NCBI GenBank assembly: GCA_963759875.1
Contig: CAVXBB010000015.1
Coordinates: 1,302,001-1,366,000 of the forward strand
DNA length: 64,000 nucleotides
Direction of reading: 5' to 3'
From: JAFAGX01 sp963759875
Lineage (GTDB): Bacteria; Acidobacteriota; Terriglobia; Terriglobales; Acidobacteriaceae
The notes under the pieces were generated by a model that saw nothing but the letters and a program-made list of their open reading frames with translations, did not search any database and was not told the origin of the DNA. Within the stretch, counting starts at the first letter, position 1, and the number at the start of each line of letters is the position of its first letter. A program made the position numbers and the translations under genes. Positions 17,381 to 26,896 of the stretch are shown piece by piece.

Positions 17381-17423
17381 TTCACAACTCAGTCATATTG
17401 CAGTCATCATCTTGTGTTAACTT
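17381..17423 (+). promoter_or_regulatory. Candidate promoter with three 11-bp-spaced half-sites (site E)
   Basis: TTCACA (17381), GTCATA (17392) and GTCATC (17403), each 11 bp apart, then nine bases and TAACTT (17418-17423). CAGTCAT occurs twice, which resembles a pho-box layout. With this promoter, ATG 17467 gives a normal leader, whereas ATG 17434 would be almost leaderless. Confidence 0.4.
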
Positions 17424-17466
17424 GCGGCGGATTATGTTGCCCTGCGAGTTTCCCTGTAGCTCGCTA

Positions 17467-20400
17467 ATGCCTGCTTTGCATAAAGCAAACGGAGGTATTT
17501 CTGTCTTTTGTCGACGTGTTTGCAGTTCGAGTTCGGTCTCGCGGGTTAGCCTAAAACGCTTGGTTCCTGGTTGCGCCGCAATTCTGCTCACAGTTCTGTT
17601 TTGCGTCATGGCAAGTGCAATGCAGGCGCAGATCAATGTGACCACCTTTCATTACGATAATGCGCGCACCGGACAGAATACGCAGGAGACAGTCCTCACA
17701 CCTTCGAACGTCAACAGCGGCCAGTTTGGAAAATTGTTTTCGGTGCCGCTCGACGGATACGTTTACGCCCAGCCGCTCTACATGGCGAACCTGGGCATCA
17801 ACGGTGGCACTCATAATGTTCTTTATGTAGCGACCGAGCACGACAGTCTTAACGCTATCGATGCCGATAGCGGGCAGGTTTACTGGCAGCTCAGCCGGAT
17901 CAATCCATCCAACGGCATTACTACAGTCTCAAGCAGCGATGTGGCTTGTGGCAGTCTGGTCCCCGAAATCGGGATTACCAGCACTCCAGTTATCGACCCG
18001 AGCACAGGAACCATTTACTTTGTCGCTCTGACCAAGGAAAATGGATCATTTTTTCAGCGCCTGCACGCCATTGATTTGGTCACTCACACGGAGAAATTCA
18101 ACGGGCCCGTGGTGATTTCGGCGGAAGTGAATGGAACTGGTGAAGGCAGTTCCGGACAGACGGTGAGCTTCAATCCGCTCACCCAAAATAACCGCGCCGC
18201 TCTGCTTTTGGAGAACGGACATATTGTTATTGCGTGGGCGTCCTATTGCGACAATGGTCCTTACCAAGGATGGGTAATGTCCTATAACGCCTACACGCTT
18301 CTGCAGGAAGCAGCAATTAACATGGCGCCCAACGGCTCCGACGCCGGGGTGTGGATGTCCGGGGACGGCGTGGCAGCGGATGGCAACGGCTACTTCTATT
18401 TCGCGACCGGAAATGGTACTTACGACGGCACACTGAATCAAGACTACGGCGACAGTGTTGTAAGGCTTGGTCTCCCAAATGCAGGAATGTTCCCCGTCCT
18501 CGACTGGTTCACTCCTTTCAACCAGAACAGCTTAAGTCTTGGCGACATCGATCTCGGTTCGGGGGGCGTGTTGCTTTTGCCCGATTTGCCGAATGATTCG
18601 CCCCATCGACACTTGCTGGTGGCAATGGGGAAAGAGGGAATAATCTATTTGGTTGATCGTGACAATATGGGGCACTACTGCTCCACTTGCACGAGCCAAG
18701 ACACGAACGTCGTGCAAGAGATACCTGGCGCATCAGGAGGAATTCTAGGATCGCCTGCCTATTGGAATGGGAATATTTACTGGGGAGAAGGTCTCAGCAG
18801 CAGCTCCGTGGAGCAGTTTTCATTCAATGCTGACGACAGTGGGATGGTTTCCACTTATCCGATTTCGACTACCCCGCTGATGAATGCCTCGATGGCTGCA
18901 CCTGTTATCTCCGCTAACGGCACTAGCAGCGGGATACTGTGGGCGTTGGATAACAGCAGTAACACTTCCGCTTGTTGCCAGGTGCTTTACGCGTTTGACG
19001 CAACCAACCTCTCGAATGTTCTTTACAACAGCAACCAGGCAGGTTCTCGCGATGTGCCCGGTGGAGCAGTTAAATTTACTTCGCCGGTTGTGGCCAATGG
19101 GAAAGTATTCGTGGGCAGCCAGTACCAGGTTTCGACCTTTGGAATAATCAGTTCCATGCCCGTCGTTGCGATTCCGTCCTTCAATCCAGCGCCCGGAAGT
19201 TACACGGCTGCTGTTAATGTCGCGCTCTCTGATTCCACTCCGGGTGCGATCGTCCACTGCACAACGGATGGAAGCACTCCAAGCACACAGTCACCCGTGT
19301 GCACCACAACTGTGATAAGCGGCAGCATGACCATAAAGGCGATCGGGGTGGCCGCGGGATACAGCAACAGCGCGATCGCGACGGGAACTTACAATATAGA
19401 TGCAGGCGCTAGCGGCATTAATTATGGTGCCGGTTTCACATCGCTTACTGGGCTCACGTTCAACGGGAGCGCGAGCAATAGCGGCACGCGTCTGCGCCTG
19501 ACCGGTCTAGTGAATAACACGGCCGGTAGTGTGTTCATGAATACTCCGGTCAACGTTCAGACATTCACGAACGATTTCACTTTCCAGTTGTCGGAAGCAC
19601 AAGGAGAAGGATTCACTTTCACCATTCAGGGCGTCGGCCCCACAGCTCTAGGTCAATCCGCGGGTGGACTTGGCTACGGTCCCAGCGCAATTGGTGGATC
19701 GGGTGGGATCGGCAACAGCATAGCGGTGAAATTCGACCTCTTCAACGACAACGGCGAAGGCAATAATTCGACCGGAATGTACACCGACGGCGCCTCTCCG
19801 ATAATTCCGGCCATCGACATGACCAGTTCAGGCGTGAACTTGCACGGCGGTAATACCTACAGCGTGCACATGACGTATGACGGTACCACACTGATGATGA
19901 CGATCACGGACGTCAATGATCCGTCCGTCTCTTTCAGCGCCAACTGGCCGATTAATATTCCAAGTACGATTGACAGCAATACAGCTTATATCGGTTTTAC
20001 TGGAAGCACCGGGAAGCGGGATGCGATCCAGGAGATCATTACATGGACATTCGTATCGAGCTTGCCTATCGGCACCGGCCCCACATCGACGACTTTAAGC
20101 TCCAACTTGAATCCGTCTTACCTCAACCAGCCCGTCACCTTCACTGCCACTGTCAGTTCGCAGAATGGCCCCACGCCAAGCGGCAGCATCACCTTTAAGA
20201 ATGGCGCGAACGCGATGGCAACGGTGCCGCTAAGCGGCGGTACAGCCGCCTTTGCCAAGATTTTTCCTTCTGCCGGAAACCGGTTTATTACCGCTGTCTA
20301 TTCCGGAGATGTAAACAATGTGGGCAGCGCTTCGCCTGCCCTGTCGCAAGTCGTAAACGCGCTTCCGGCTGCGACCGTCGCTGAGCTTACTACATCCGTT

Positions 20401-21231
20401 ATTCCGTCATTTGTGGGTCAGCAAATCACTTTTACGGCCACCATCAGCTCGACTTACGGACCAGTTCCTGACGGGGAATTGGTGACCTTCAAAGACGCGA
20501 CGACAACGCCGGCCATAGTTCTAGGTAGTGCGGCGCTGTCGGGCGGTGTCGCAGTGTTTACCACGACGTCTCTGGGCAACGGAACGCGCAGTATAAAGGC
20601 GAAGTATACGGGGGATGCGACTTTCGCATCCAGTTTGGCAACTGTGACACAGGTCGTGCAGCGTTATCCTACGACTACCACGCTGGCTTCGAACCTGAAT
20701 CCATCCTACTTCGGTCAGACGGTCGTCCTTACCGCTCAGGTTACTGGAACCGGACCAGGTGTCCCCACCGGCACAATAACGTTCTACAGCGGAACGACCG
20801 CATTAGGCACAGCGCCATTGAATTCAAGCGGAACAGCGCAGTTGTCTACTGCTACGCTGCCTTCCGGCACGAATGTGCTTAGCGCCGATTACAACCGCGA
20901 TGCGACCAACGCGGTAAGTGTCTCGTCCAATTTCAGCGAGGTCGTTAACCAAGCGATCGTGACAATGACGCTATCGTCGACGCCGAATCCCTCCGTGGCA
21001 GGCCAAAGCGTTCAGCTCAGCGCCAAACTTTCGAGCACCGGAAGTATGCCAGCAAGTTCGGTGACTTTCGCTTACGGCACGACGACGTTAGGCACGGCGT
21101 CAATCGTGAATGGTGTGGCCGTGCTCTCCACAACTTCGCTTCCGAAAGGGACGGACCAAGTAACGGCGAGCTATGCCGGCAATGCCAATCACACCCCAGC
21201 TACCGCTTCTATAAACCAGCAAATTCAGTGA
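17467..21231 (+). CDS. Giant secreted protein: beta-propeller, chitobiase-like, legume-lectin-like and Ig-like repeat domains
   Basis: About 1,254 residues, exported by an N-terminal signal (LKRLVPGCAAILLTVLFCVM, cleavage after MQAQ). Residues ~60-560 form a PQQ/quinoprotein-like propeller with repeats such as VLYVATEHDSLNAIDADSG and LLVAMGKEGIIYLVDRD. A CHB_HEX_C-type module follows (PAPGSYTAAVNVALSDSTPG). Next is an L-type-lectin-like jelly roll (GINYGAGFTSLTGLTFNGSA, then SIAVKFDLFNDNGEGNNSTG). Four Big_3-type Ig repeats end the protein, each starting with TTTLxSNLNPSYxxQ-like sequence. It is probably a cell-surface or extracellular carbohydrate-binding protein. ATG 17467 is chosen because of promoter spacing; ATG 17434 is the alternative. 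It has no C-terminal sorting motif. Confidence 0.75.
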   Translation: MPALHKANGGISVFCRRVCSSSSVSRVSLKRLVPGCAAILLTVLFCVMASAMQAQINVTTFHYDNARTGQNTQETVLTPSNVNSGQFGKLFSVPLDGYVYAQPLYMANLGINGGTHNVLYVATEHDSLNAIDADSGQVYWQLSRINPSNGITTVSSSDVACGSLVPEIGITSTPVIDPSTGTIYFVALTKENGSFFQRLHAIDLVTHTEKFNGPVVISAEVNGTGEGSSGQTVSFNPLTQNNRAALLLENGHIVIAWASYCDNGPYQGWVMSYNAYTLLQEAAINMAPNGSDAGVWMSGDGVAADGNGYFYFATGNGTYDGTLNQDYGDSVVRLGLPNAGMFPVLDWFTPFNQNSLSLGDIDLGSGGVLLLPDLPNDSPHRHLLVAMGKEGIIYLVDRDNMGHYCSTCTSQDTNVVQEIPGASGGILGSPAYWNGNIYWGEGLSSSSVEQFSFNADDSGMVSTYPISTTPLMNASMAAPVISANGTSSGILWALDNSSNTSACCQVLYAFDATNLSNVLYNSNQAGSRDVPGGAVKFTSPVVANGKVFVGSQYQVSTFGIISSMPVVAIPSFNPAPGSYTAAVNVALSDSTPGAIVHCTTDGSTPSTQSPVCTTTVISGSMTIKAIGVAAGYSNSAIATGTYNIDAGASGINYGAGFTSLTGLTFNGSASNSGTRLRLTGLVNNTAGSVFMNTPVNVQTFTNDFTFQLSEAQGEGFTFTIQGVGPTALGQSAGGLGYGPSAIGGSGGIGNSIAVKFDLFNDNGEGNNSTGMYTDGASPIIPAIDMTSSGVNLHGGNTYSVHMTYDGTTLMMTITDVNDPSVSFSANWPINIPSTIDSNTAYIGFTGSTGKRDAIQEIITWTFVSSLPIGTGPTSTTLSSNLNPSYLNQPVTFTATVSSQNGPTPSGSITFKNGANAMATVPLSGGTAAFAKIFPSAGNRFITAVYSGDVNNVGSASPALSQVVNALPAATVAELTTSVIPSFVGQQITFTATISSTYGPVPDGELVTFKDATTTPAIVLGSAALSGGVAVFTTTSLGNGTRSIKAKYTGDATFASSLATVTQVVQRYPTTTTLASNLNPSYFGQTVVLTAQVTGTGPGVPTGTITFYSGTTALGTAPLNSSGTAQLSTATLPSGTNVLSADYNRDATNAVSVSSNFSEVVNQAIVTMTLSSTPNPSVAGQSVQLSAKLSSTGSMPASSVTFAYGTTTLGTASIVNGVAVLSTTSLPKGTDQVTASYAGNANHTPATASINQQIQ

Positions 21232-21278
21232 TAGGCCGGCTTTGCTGGAACTACAGAAGCGCCTGAGCAACTCGTGCT

Positions 21279-22754
21279 TCACCCGGCGAACGTTTTAGCG
21301 AGGCGGGTCAACCCTACTAGACGCTCTCGGTGCAATAGAAATAGCATCCCAATGTACGAAACAGTTCCGACAGCAACTTCGAGCGTCAGTTGCAATAACG
21401 GACTTCGACTCCCGGCTAGTGCATAGCGGGTACACTCAACGATTAAGGTCATTGCCGTAGTGGCTTCTATGGCAGGACGAATGGCACGAAAGTACTCTCC
21501 GGCACTCATGCCGATAGTTTTGAGAGTCTTTCGATAAAGAGGAAAAACTACCCAGGGATAGGCCACGACCCAGGCCCATGCAATACCCATAATGCCCCAA
21601 TGGCTTCCGATGTAAAAACCAAGCCCGAGAACTATGAGCGAGACCAGTTCGATCCACATCACGAAGCGCGGATTCCGCAATGCGGTCAGCACCTTCGGAA
21701 GCAGAGCGACGATTGAGCGAAACGCTGCGTAGATTGACAGAATCTGCAGCGGGCCAATCGAAGCTTCCCACTTTTTGCCTAGAATGCATCGCACAAATTC
21801 CGGAGCAACGATGCCGAGTCCTACGCAAGCCGGGAATGTGAGAAGCGCCAGGTTTCCTGTAATGCCACGCACGTAGCGGCGAATCGCCGTCAGATCGTTC
21901 TGCACCTCTGATAAGTAGCTTGGGATCACGGTAGTGATCTGACTTGTGATTTTCTCCAGCGGAACATTGGCTAGCGTCCAAGCCATTCCATAGAAGCCCA
22001 GCGCAGTTTGGCCCAACATCCGACCAGCCGTGAGATCATCCAGGTTCTGATAGGAATTCAAGGCAACGAGAGTGACGAAGACATGCCCCCCAAAAACCAA
22101 CGGCTCCCGAACTGATTCGAATCGAGGAATCGCGTAAGTTGGTCGCTGCTTATAGATAACTACCGCCGCGCGTACCAAGGCGGCAGCAAGGTTGCCCAGA
22201 ACGAGGGACCAGTACCCGAGTCCCATTAATGCCAACAGCAGGGTCGCCAAAGCGGCGACCAGTGCGCTGCAGGCGTTGAGGACGGAAAGAAAGCGAAACC
22301 TCATACTCTTAGCCAGCCGCGCATTCGAAATCGACTGCATCCCATTTATAACCAGCCCCGTAGCGTTCACGATGAATAGCGGCGCAAGCACCGGGGATTT
22401 GAAGAACCAGGCGAACGGCTTTGCTAAAAGTGTTGCTACACCGAACCCAGCTAATCCGAAAATCAGGGCTGTACTGTTCAGTTGCGCCAATTGATCCTCG
22501 GTAAGATCACGAAGCGCCACAACCGCGCGCGGCATTCCAAATCCTGCGAGATACGAAAGGTATGGCTGGAAACTGGCTACCAAAGCGACAATGCCGAAAT
22601 CCGACGGGGCGAGCACTCGAATCACCACAAGAAATGCGGCCCAGGCGAAAATCTGGCTCGCCCAGTCTCCTGTTGTGCCCCAAGCTAAACTTCGGAGCAG
22701 CGAACGATCTCTGGCTTGTTTGATGTGAATTTCAGGTGCGGCCGGAGCCGACAT
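21279..22754 (-). CDS. Oligosaccharide flippase (Wzx-like, MATE/MOP superfamily)
   Basis: 491 residues with about 12-14 hydrophobic segments. The N-terminus reads SLLRSLAWGTTGDWASQI and then VIRVLAPSDFGIVALVASF, the standard start of polysaccharide biosynthesis (Polysacc_synt_3) flippases. The mid-region MLGQTALGFYGMAWTLANVP also fits. It would translocate undecaprenyl-linked oligosaccharide to the periplasm, where the O-antigen ligase and GT-C enzymes act. It diverges from the propeller-like gene across ~200 bp and converges on the giant secreted protein with ~47 bp between stops. Confidence 0.87.
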   Translation of the reverse strand: MSAPAAPEIHIKQARDRSLLRSLAWGTTGDWASQIFAWAAFLVVIRVLAPSDFGIVALVASFQPYLSYLAGFGMPRAVVALRDLTEDQLAQLNSTALIFGLAGFGVATLLAKPFAWFFKSPVLAPLFIVNATGLVINGMQSISNARLAKSMRFRFLSVLNACSALVAALATLLLALMGLGYWSLVLGNLAAALVRAAVVIYKQRPTYAIPRFESVREPLVFGGHVFVTLVALNSYQNLDDLTAGRMLGQTALGFYGMAWTLANVPLEKITSQITTVIPSYLSEVQNDLTAIRRYVRGITGNLALLTFPACVGLGIVAPEFVRCILGKKWEASIGPLQILSIYAAFRSIVALLPKVLTALRNPRFVMWIELVSLIVLGLGFYIGSHWGIMGIAWAWVVAYPWVVFPLYRKTLKTIGMSAGEYFRAIRPAIEATTAMTLIVECTRYALAGSRSPLLQLTLEVAVGTVSYIGMLFLLHRERLVGLTRLAKTFAG

Positions 22755-22960
22755 GCTTGAGATGCTACTTCGAAGGCAGCTTCGCTTTGTGACTAGAAGG
22801 TTAATTTTCCGATTGGCCTTGAGTGGATGCTGGATTCCGCCAACTTCCTTGCTATCATGAACGGTTTTCTGAATTCCTCATTTGCAGAGAACGCACAGCA
22901 GATTCTTCCGAACCTACGACCAACTCCCACCCAGACCAGCAAGGGGAGAAAATAATCTTC

Positions 22961-23953
22961 ATGTGCAAGCTTTATATTCTTGGCGGCAGACAACGGCAGG
23001 CTCTCCTGCGGGATCCAGTAAAAGAGTGGCACTGGTATGAGGCCGCACTCATTCTGGAACTTGACACCGAATCAGGCGAAGCGCGCGTCTGCGTTGAGTA
23101 CGAAACGCCGTTGGAGGCGCGAGCCAGTGGTAAAGCATCGAGTAATTTTCACAGCGGAGCCTTAATTGGCAACATCCTTTATACGTGTACTACCACGGAG
23201 GTTTTTGCCTTCCGTTTACCCACCTTCGAGCGCCTGTTGTACATATCCCTGCCTTGTTTCAATGATCTCCATCATGTAACGCCGACGACGGACGGCAATC
23301 TGCTGATTGTTAATACTGGCTTGGACATGGTCGTTAAGGTCACCGCACAAGGCGAAATCCTCTCGGAGTACAGCGTAGTGGACGAAGATCCCTGGACGCG
23401 TTTCTCTCGGAGCATTGACTACCGCAAAGTCGAGACCACGAAACCCCATAAGGCACATCCGAATTTCGTCTTCGAAGTCGATGGTGAAATTTGGGTCACG
23501 CGCTTTAACCAGCGCGACGCCATCACTTTGAGCGGTCCCAGGCGGCGCATCAACATCGCTGTCGAGAAGCCGCATGATGGATTAGTGCGTGGCGAGCGCA
23601 TTTTGTTCACCACTGTGGATGGGAAGATTGTCATCGTGAACCGCAGAACATTTGAGGTTCAGGATCTCGTGGACCTGAGGCAAATACAAGATCATGACGG
23701 ACAAGTGCTTCCCGCGTGGTGCCGTGGCCTACTTCCTCTGGATCAGGACAAGATTTGGGTAGGCTTCACGCGGATTCGCAAGACGCTATTTCGTGAGAAT
23801 GTTCGCTGGGTGAAAACGATTCTTCGGGAAGGCACAGTCGTGAAACCTACTAACGTCGCACTGTTTGACATTTCACAAAAACGCTGTCTGAAGGAATTTG
23901 ACCTGGAACCGTTCGGCATAAATACTGTGTTCGGTATATTTCCTGCGAGTTGA
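22961..23953 (+). CDS. Beta-propeller-like protein of unknown function
   Basis: 330 residues without a signal peptide. Recurring short strand pairs such as GNILYTCTTTEVFAFRLP, GNLLIVNTGLDMVVKV, GEIWVTRFNQRDAI and GKIVIVNRRTFEV suggest a six-bladed propeller of the type with one residue run per blade. ATG 22961 is taken because GGGGAG lies 12 bases upstream; an in-frame start at 22823 would add an unrelated N-terminus. The family was not recognised. It stands alone between the flippase and the sugar transferase, both on the other strand. A regulatory, lactonase-like or scaffold role is possible, but no catalytic residues could be assigned. Confidence 0.6.
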   Translation: MCKLYILGGRQRQALLRDPVKEWHWYEAALILELDTESGEARVCVEYETPLEARASGKASSNFHSGALIGNILYTCTTTEVFAFRLPTFERLLYISLPCFNDLHHVTPTTDGNLLIVNTGLDMVVKVTAQGEILSEYSVVDEDPWTRFSRSIDYRKVETTKPHKAHPNFVFEVDGEIWVTRFNQRDAITLSGPRRRINIAVEKPHDGLVRGERILFTTVDGKIVIVNRRTFEVQDLVDLRQIQDHDGQVLPAWCRGLLPLDQDKIWVGFTRIRKTLFRENVRWVKTILREGTVVKPTNVALFDISQKRCLKEFDLEPFGINTVFGIFPAS

Positions 23954-23983
23954 ATGCTCATCAATGTTGACGCTCAGTTCTGA

Positions 23984-25360
23984 TCATTGCGCGCCGCGGC
24001 GCAGCAGGAGGATTTTGATCGTCTGAAACATAATCAGGATGTCCAGGCCAAGTGAGGCATTCTTGATATAGAACAGGTCGTACTGCAGCTTCTCTTTGGC
24101 GTCCTCAACTGTATTCCCGTACTTATAGCGGATTTGAGCCCATCCGGTAATCCCAGGTCGCACCAAATGGCGGACATTGTAGTACGGTATTTCGCGGCTG
24201 AGCCACTCGACGAATTCAGGACGCTCTGGGCGCGGTCCTACAAACGCCATATCGCCCTTCAGCACGCACCACAATTGCGGAATTTCGTCCAGTCGCATCA
24301 GTCGGAGCACCTTCCCGACATGCGTAATCCGCGGGTCGTCGTCATCGGCCCATGTTGGTCCGATATCCGCCTCCGCCTCCGGGCGCATAGTCCTGAACTT
24401 ATGGCAATAAAAAATCTTTCCAGCCCGCCCGACGCGCTTTTGGTGGTAAAGCACCGGGCCATCCGAATCCAATCGGATGGCGAGAACAATAAAAGGAATC
24501 AGAGGCAGCGAAAGCAACAAACCAATTAGGCCGACAGTGAAATTCAATAATCTTCGCACCATTCTAAATGTGGCACTGAAACGGAAACCTTTTGCGAAAA
24601 TGATCCAGCTCGGATGAAGCTGCTCGACTTCAATTTTTCCCGAAATTCTTTCCAGCCAAGTCGTGGCTTCTTCAATGTGAGCTGCGCCTTCTAATCGAAG
24701 CTGCAACAGTTCCTGCATCGGCATGGCGTCGCGACGATCCTGCATGGCGACAATGACGCGATGGACCGGCTTTTGGCCGGCAACTTCGCGCAGGTGAGAG
24801 GCCATGCTCCGTTTCGTTAGATCGCCCTGGAACTCTCCAGTCCAGCCAACGACTTCAATGCCCAATTCTGACCGCCCTTTGAGACCTGCCACCAGCCGTT
24901 GAGCGCGCTCGCCTGTACCCAGAACGTAGACTCGCTCTCGCAAACACGGCAGCTGGGCCAACCAGACGTATGCGCTGCGCCAGGCAAGCAACGCGACTGT
25001 CAGGATGATCAAACCCACTGAGAGGCTATGATTACCAGTTAGGGAGTTCGGGAAAAGAGCCCCTGCTACAGCTAGACCTAGCGAGAGGAAGCCCAGAACA
25101 AGCACCACACGTAGGTAGGTCTCACCCCTCTGGTCAAGATTGGCCAGATCATACAAATCGAACCAGTGCGCGAGCAGCAACGCACAGATTGTCACACCGA
25201 TGATTTTCAAATAGCCATACTCATAATTCAGCACCAGGTAGCTGTCTTCTTGATATCGAAGCATGATCCCCAGCAGAAGCGATACCAAGGCTAAAAGGGC
25301 TTCGCACATCACCAGAATCAGCGTTCGCGTTGGAAAGTAAACATTAAATAAACGCAACAT
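23984..25360 (-). CDS. Undecaprenyl-phosphate sugar-1-phosphate transferase (EpsB_2 / PEP-CTERM-associated type)
   Basis: 458 residues. The N-terminus MLRLFNVYFPTRTLIL with four membrane segments and a Rossmann-like middle (RVYVLGTGERAQRLVAGL) is typical of the sugar transferases associated with exosortase systems. The C-terminal catalytic domain has LPLIPFIVLAIRLDSDGPVL, FYCHKFRTM, MRLDEIPQLWCVLKGDMAFV and GPRPERPEF, then GITGWAQIRYKYG. It starts glycan synthesis by moving a hexose-1-phosphate onto undecaprenyl phosphate on the cytoplasmic face. It follows the outer-membrane barrel gene by 63 bp, so they are probably co-transcribed. Confidence 0.9.
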   Translation of the reverse strand: MLRLFNVYFPTRTLILVMCEALLALVSLLLGIMLRYQEDSYLVLNYEYGYLKIIGVTICALLLAHWFDLYDLANLDQRGETYLRVVLVLGFLSLGLAVAGALFPNSLTGNHSLSVGLIILTVALLAWRSAYVWLAQLPCLRERVYVLGTGERAQRLVAGLKGRSELGIEVVGWTGEFQGDLTKRSMASHLREVAGQKPVHRVIVAMQDRRDAMPMQELLQLRLEGAAHIEEATTWLERISGKIEVEQLHPSWIIFAKGFRFSATFRMVRRLLNFTVGLIGLLLSLPLIPFIVLAIRLDSDGPVLYHQKRVGRAGKIFYCHKFRTMRPEAEADIGPTWADDDDPRITHVGKVLRLMRLDEIPQLWCVLKGDMAFVGPRPERPEFVEWLSREIPYYNVRHLVRPGITGWAQIRYKYGNTVEDAKEKLQYDLFYIKNASLGLDILIMFQTIKILLLRRGAQ

Positions 25361-25423
25361 AACGGAATCCTATTTAAGCTGCTACACCGATTGCTTTCCG
25401 CTCCACGATCCTCGGCGACCTTG

Positions 25424-26896
25424 CTAGTCCACCCGAACGGGAGAACTGTGCCACGAGATACCAAGCAGAAACACGTGCGTTAGCCCGAGACCGCATTCCG
25501 AGGGTGCAGAGCAGGCAGTGTTTTCAAGGCTGTTATCGTTGAACTGGTAACTACCGGTGAACCGAAAATGTCGGCCGATCGGCCGGCTGACCGCGAAGCC
25601 GGCAAACACATACTCATACGTGCTTCCAATGATTCCAGCCGAAGCCCGTCCCAGATTGCTCAAACGAGCGAACCCTGCGTCCACACTGGTTCCCCAGTAG
25701 TGCCAAATCTGCTGCGATGCCGATAACAACGCTACATCACTTTTTGCGCCCTCAAAATACCCGGAGCCGCCGGTTATCAGATGGTTGTAGGTAAGCCCGA
25801 AGCTGGTGCGGTTCATGCTGTAGCTGAGGATCCCACTCGATGTGGTGCTGATCACGCTGCTAGTCACTCGAATCGGAATCTGCACGGGACCCAACGTCAA
25901 AACGTTGTAGCCCGTCGATCCTACGAATTGCGCGCCCCCGCTGGCTCCGGCACTCAAGCGCGGCGTCAACTGACGGTTGTAACCAATCTGCACACCATGA
26001 GCGGTGCTATGAGGATCTCCGAAGATGTACGGGAAACGCCACTCTTGAAAGCCGTAGCCAAGTGAAAGACCACTGCGTTGTGTAAGCTCGTAGCCATAAC
26101 TTACGGCACCAGAAACCTGTCGGCTGCTGATCAAATCTGAGTTGCCGAGGTAGGCTGCCAGAGCATAGGAACCCGTTACTGCAACGCTGGACCTGGGGGT
26201 TAACTCATATCTCAGCTGCGCAAGGCTAACATTTGTGATGAGCGTTGTTTGACCGAGGCCACCAAAATAATTGAAGCCGAAGAAATTCGAATCTGGATTA
26301 ATAATATTTCCGGGATTCGTAGCACTGGAAGTGCCAAACGCTTGATCTCCGAAATTCCCGCCGGGAGCGTCGTTCATTGCGTCTTCTATCAAAAATGTTG
26401 CCCTGCGTCCGGTAATGGTTTCACTTGCTGTTAACTGCTGGATGTGTGAGTCTGAAAACGTGTTGTTGTAGGACTTCAGGTGAAAAACCCCGCCTGCTTT
26501 GTAGTCCACAGCCGTTTGAAATCTGCGATCTCTCCTCTGATATTGCAGTGTTCCATAAAGATGCGAAGCCGAAAATTCTTGATATGAAGCCGCCTGCAAG
26601 TATACCGGTGCGATCAGAGCGCTAGTGTTGAATGTGATGCCCAGGTTCAGGAGAGTTCGACTGTTCGGCAATCCGAAGCCCGGTTGCGACGACGTAGTTC
26701 CTCCCTCGTCGGGTGGGGCTTGGTCTGCTGACGAGTCGGTTTGTTGATCCGTAACCGAAATCGTTTGCGTTGGTTCTTCGCTTCCGGCGGGTTGCTCGGC
26801 GCTTTGCTCTTGAGACCAAGCCCGTGTAAGACCCGCTAATACGAACAACAGCGCCCATACAAACATACATCGGCCCATTTTCACGGCAGAGTCCAT
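25424..26896 (-). CDS. Outer-membrane beta-barrel protein
   Basis: About 490 residues. The signal peptide is MGRCMFVWALLFVLAGLTRA, cleaved near WSQ. A Ser/Gln/Glu-rich linker of ~60 residues follows. The rest consists of alternating amphipathic strands rich in Tyr, Phe and Gly, for example RTSFGLTYNHLITGGSGYFE and HFRFTGSYQFNDN. The last strand is THVFLLGISWHSS. This fits a 14-16-strand barrel. The start is uncertain; ATG 26896 or 26878 are likely, and the in-frame extension to 27052 adds a non-signal N-terminus. Location next to the initiating transferase suggests a role in export or anchoring of the glycan, but no Wza-like domain is seen. Confidence 0.65.
   Translation of the reverse strand: MDSAVKMGRCMFVWALLFVLAGLTRAWSQEQSAEQPAGSEEPTQTISVTDQQTDSSADQAPPDEGGTTSSQPGFGLPNSRTLLNLGITFNTSALIAPVYLQAASYQEFSASHLYGTLQYQRRDRRFQTAVDYKAGGVFHLKSYNNTFSDSHIQQLTASETITGRRATFLIEDAMNDAPGGNFGDQAFGTSSATNPGNIINPDSNFFGFNYFGGLGQTTLITNVSLAQLRYELTPRSSVAVTGSYALAAYLGNSDLISSRQVSGAVSYGYELTQRSGLSLGYGFQEWRFPYIFGDPHSTAHGVQIGYNRQLTPRLSAGASGGAQFVGSTGYNVLTLGPVQIPIRVTSSVISTTSSGILSYSMNRTSFGLTYNHLITGGSGYFEGAKSDVALLSASQQIWHYWGTSVDAGFARLSNLGRASAGIIGSTYEYVFAGFAVSRPIGRHFRFTGSYQFNDNSLENTACSAPSECGLGLTHVFLLGISWHSSPVRVD

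Noticed and set aside
21436..21981. 181-codon second frame within the flippase gene on the same strand
   Set aside because: The flippase frame has a clear family pattern and membrane segments; this frame is a shadow.
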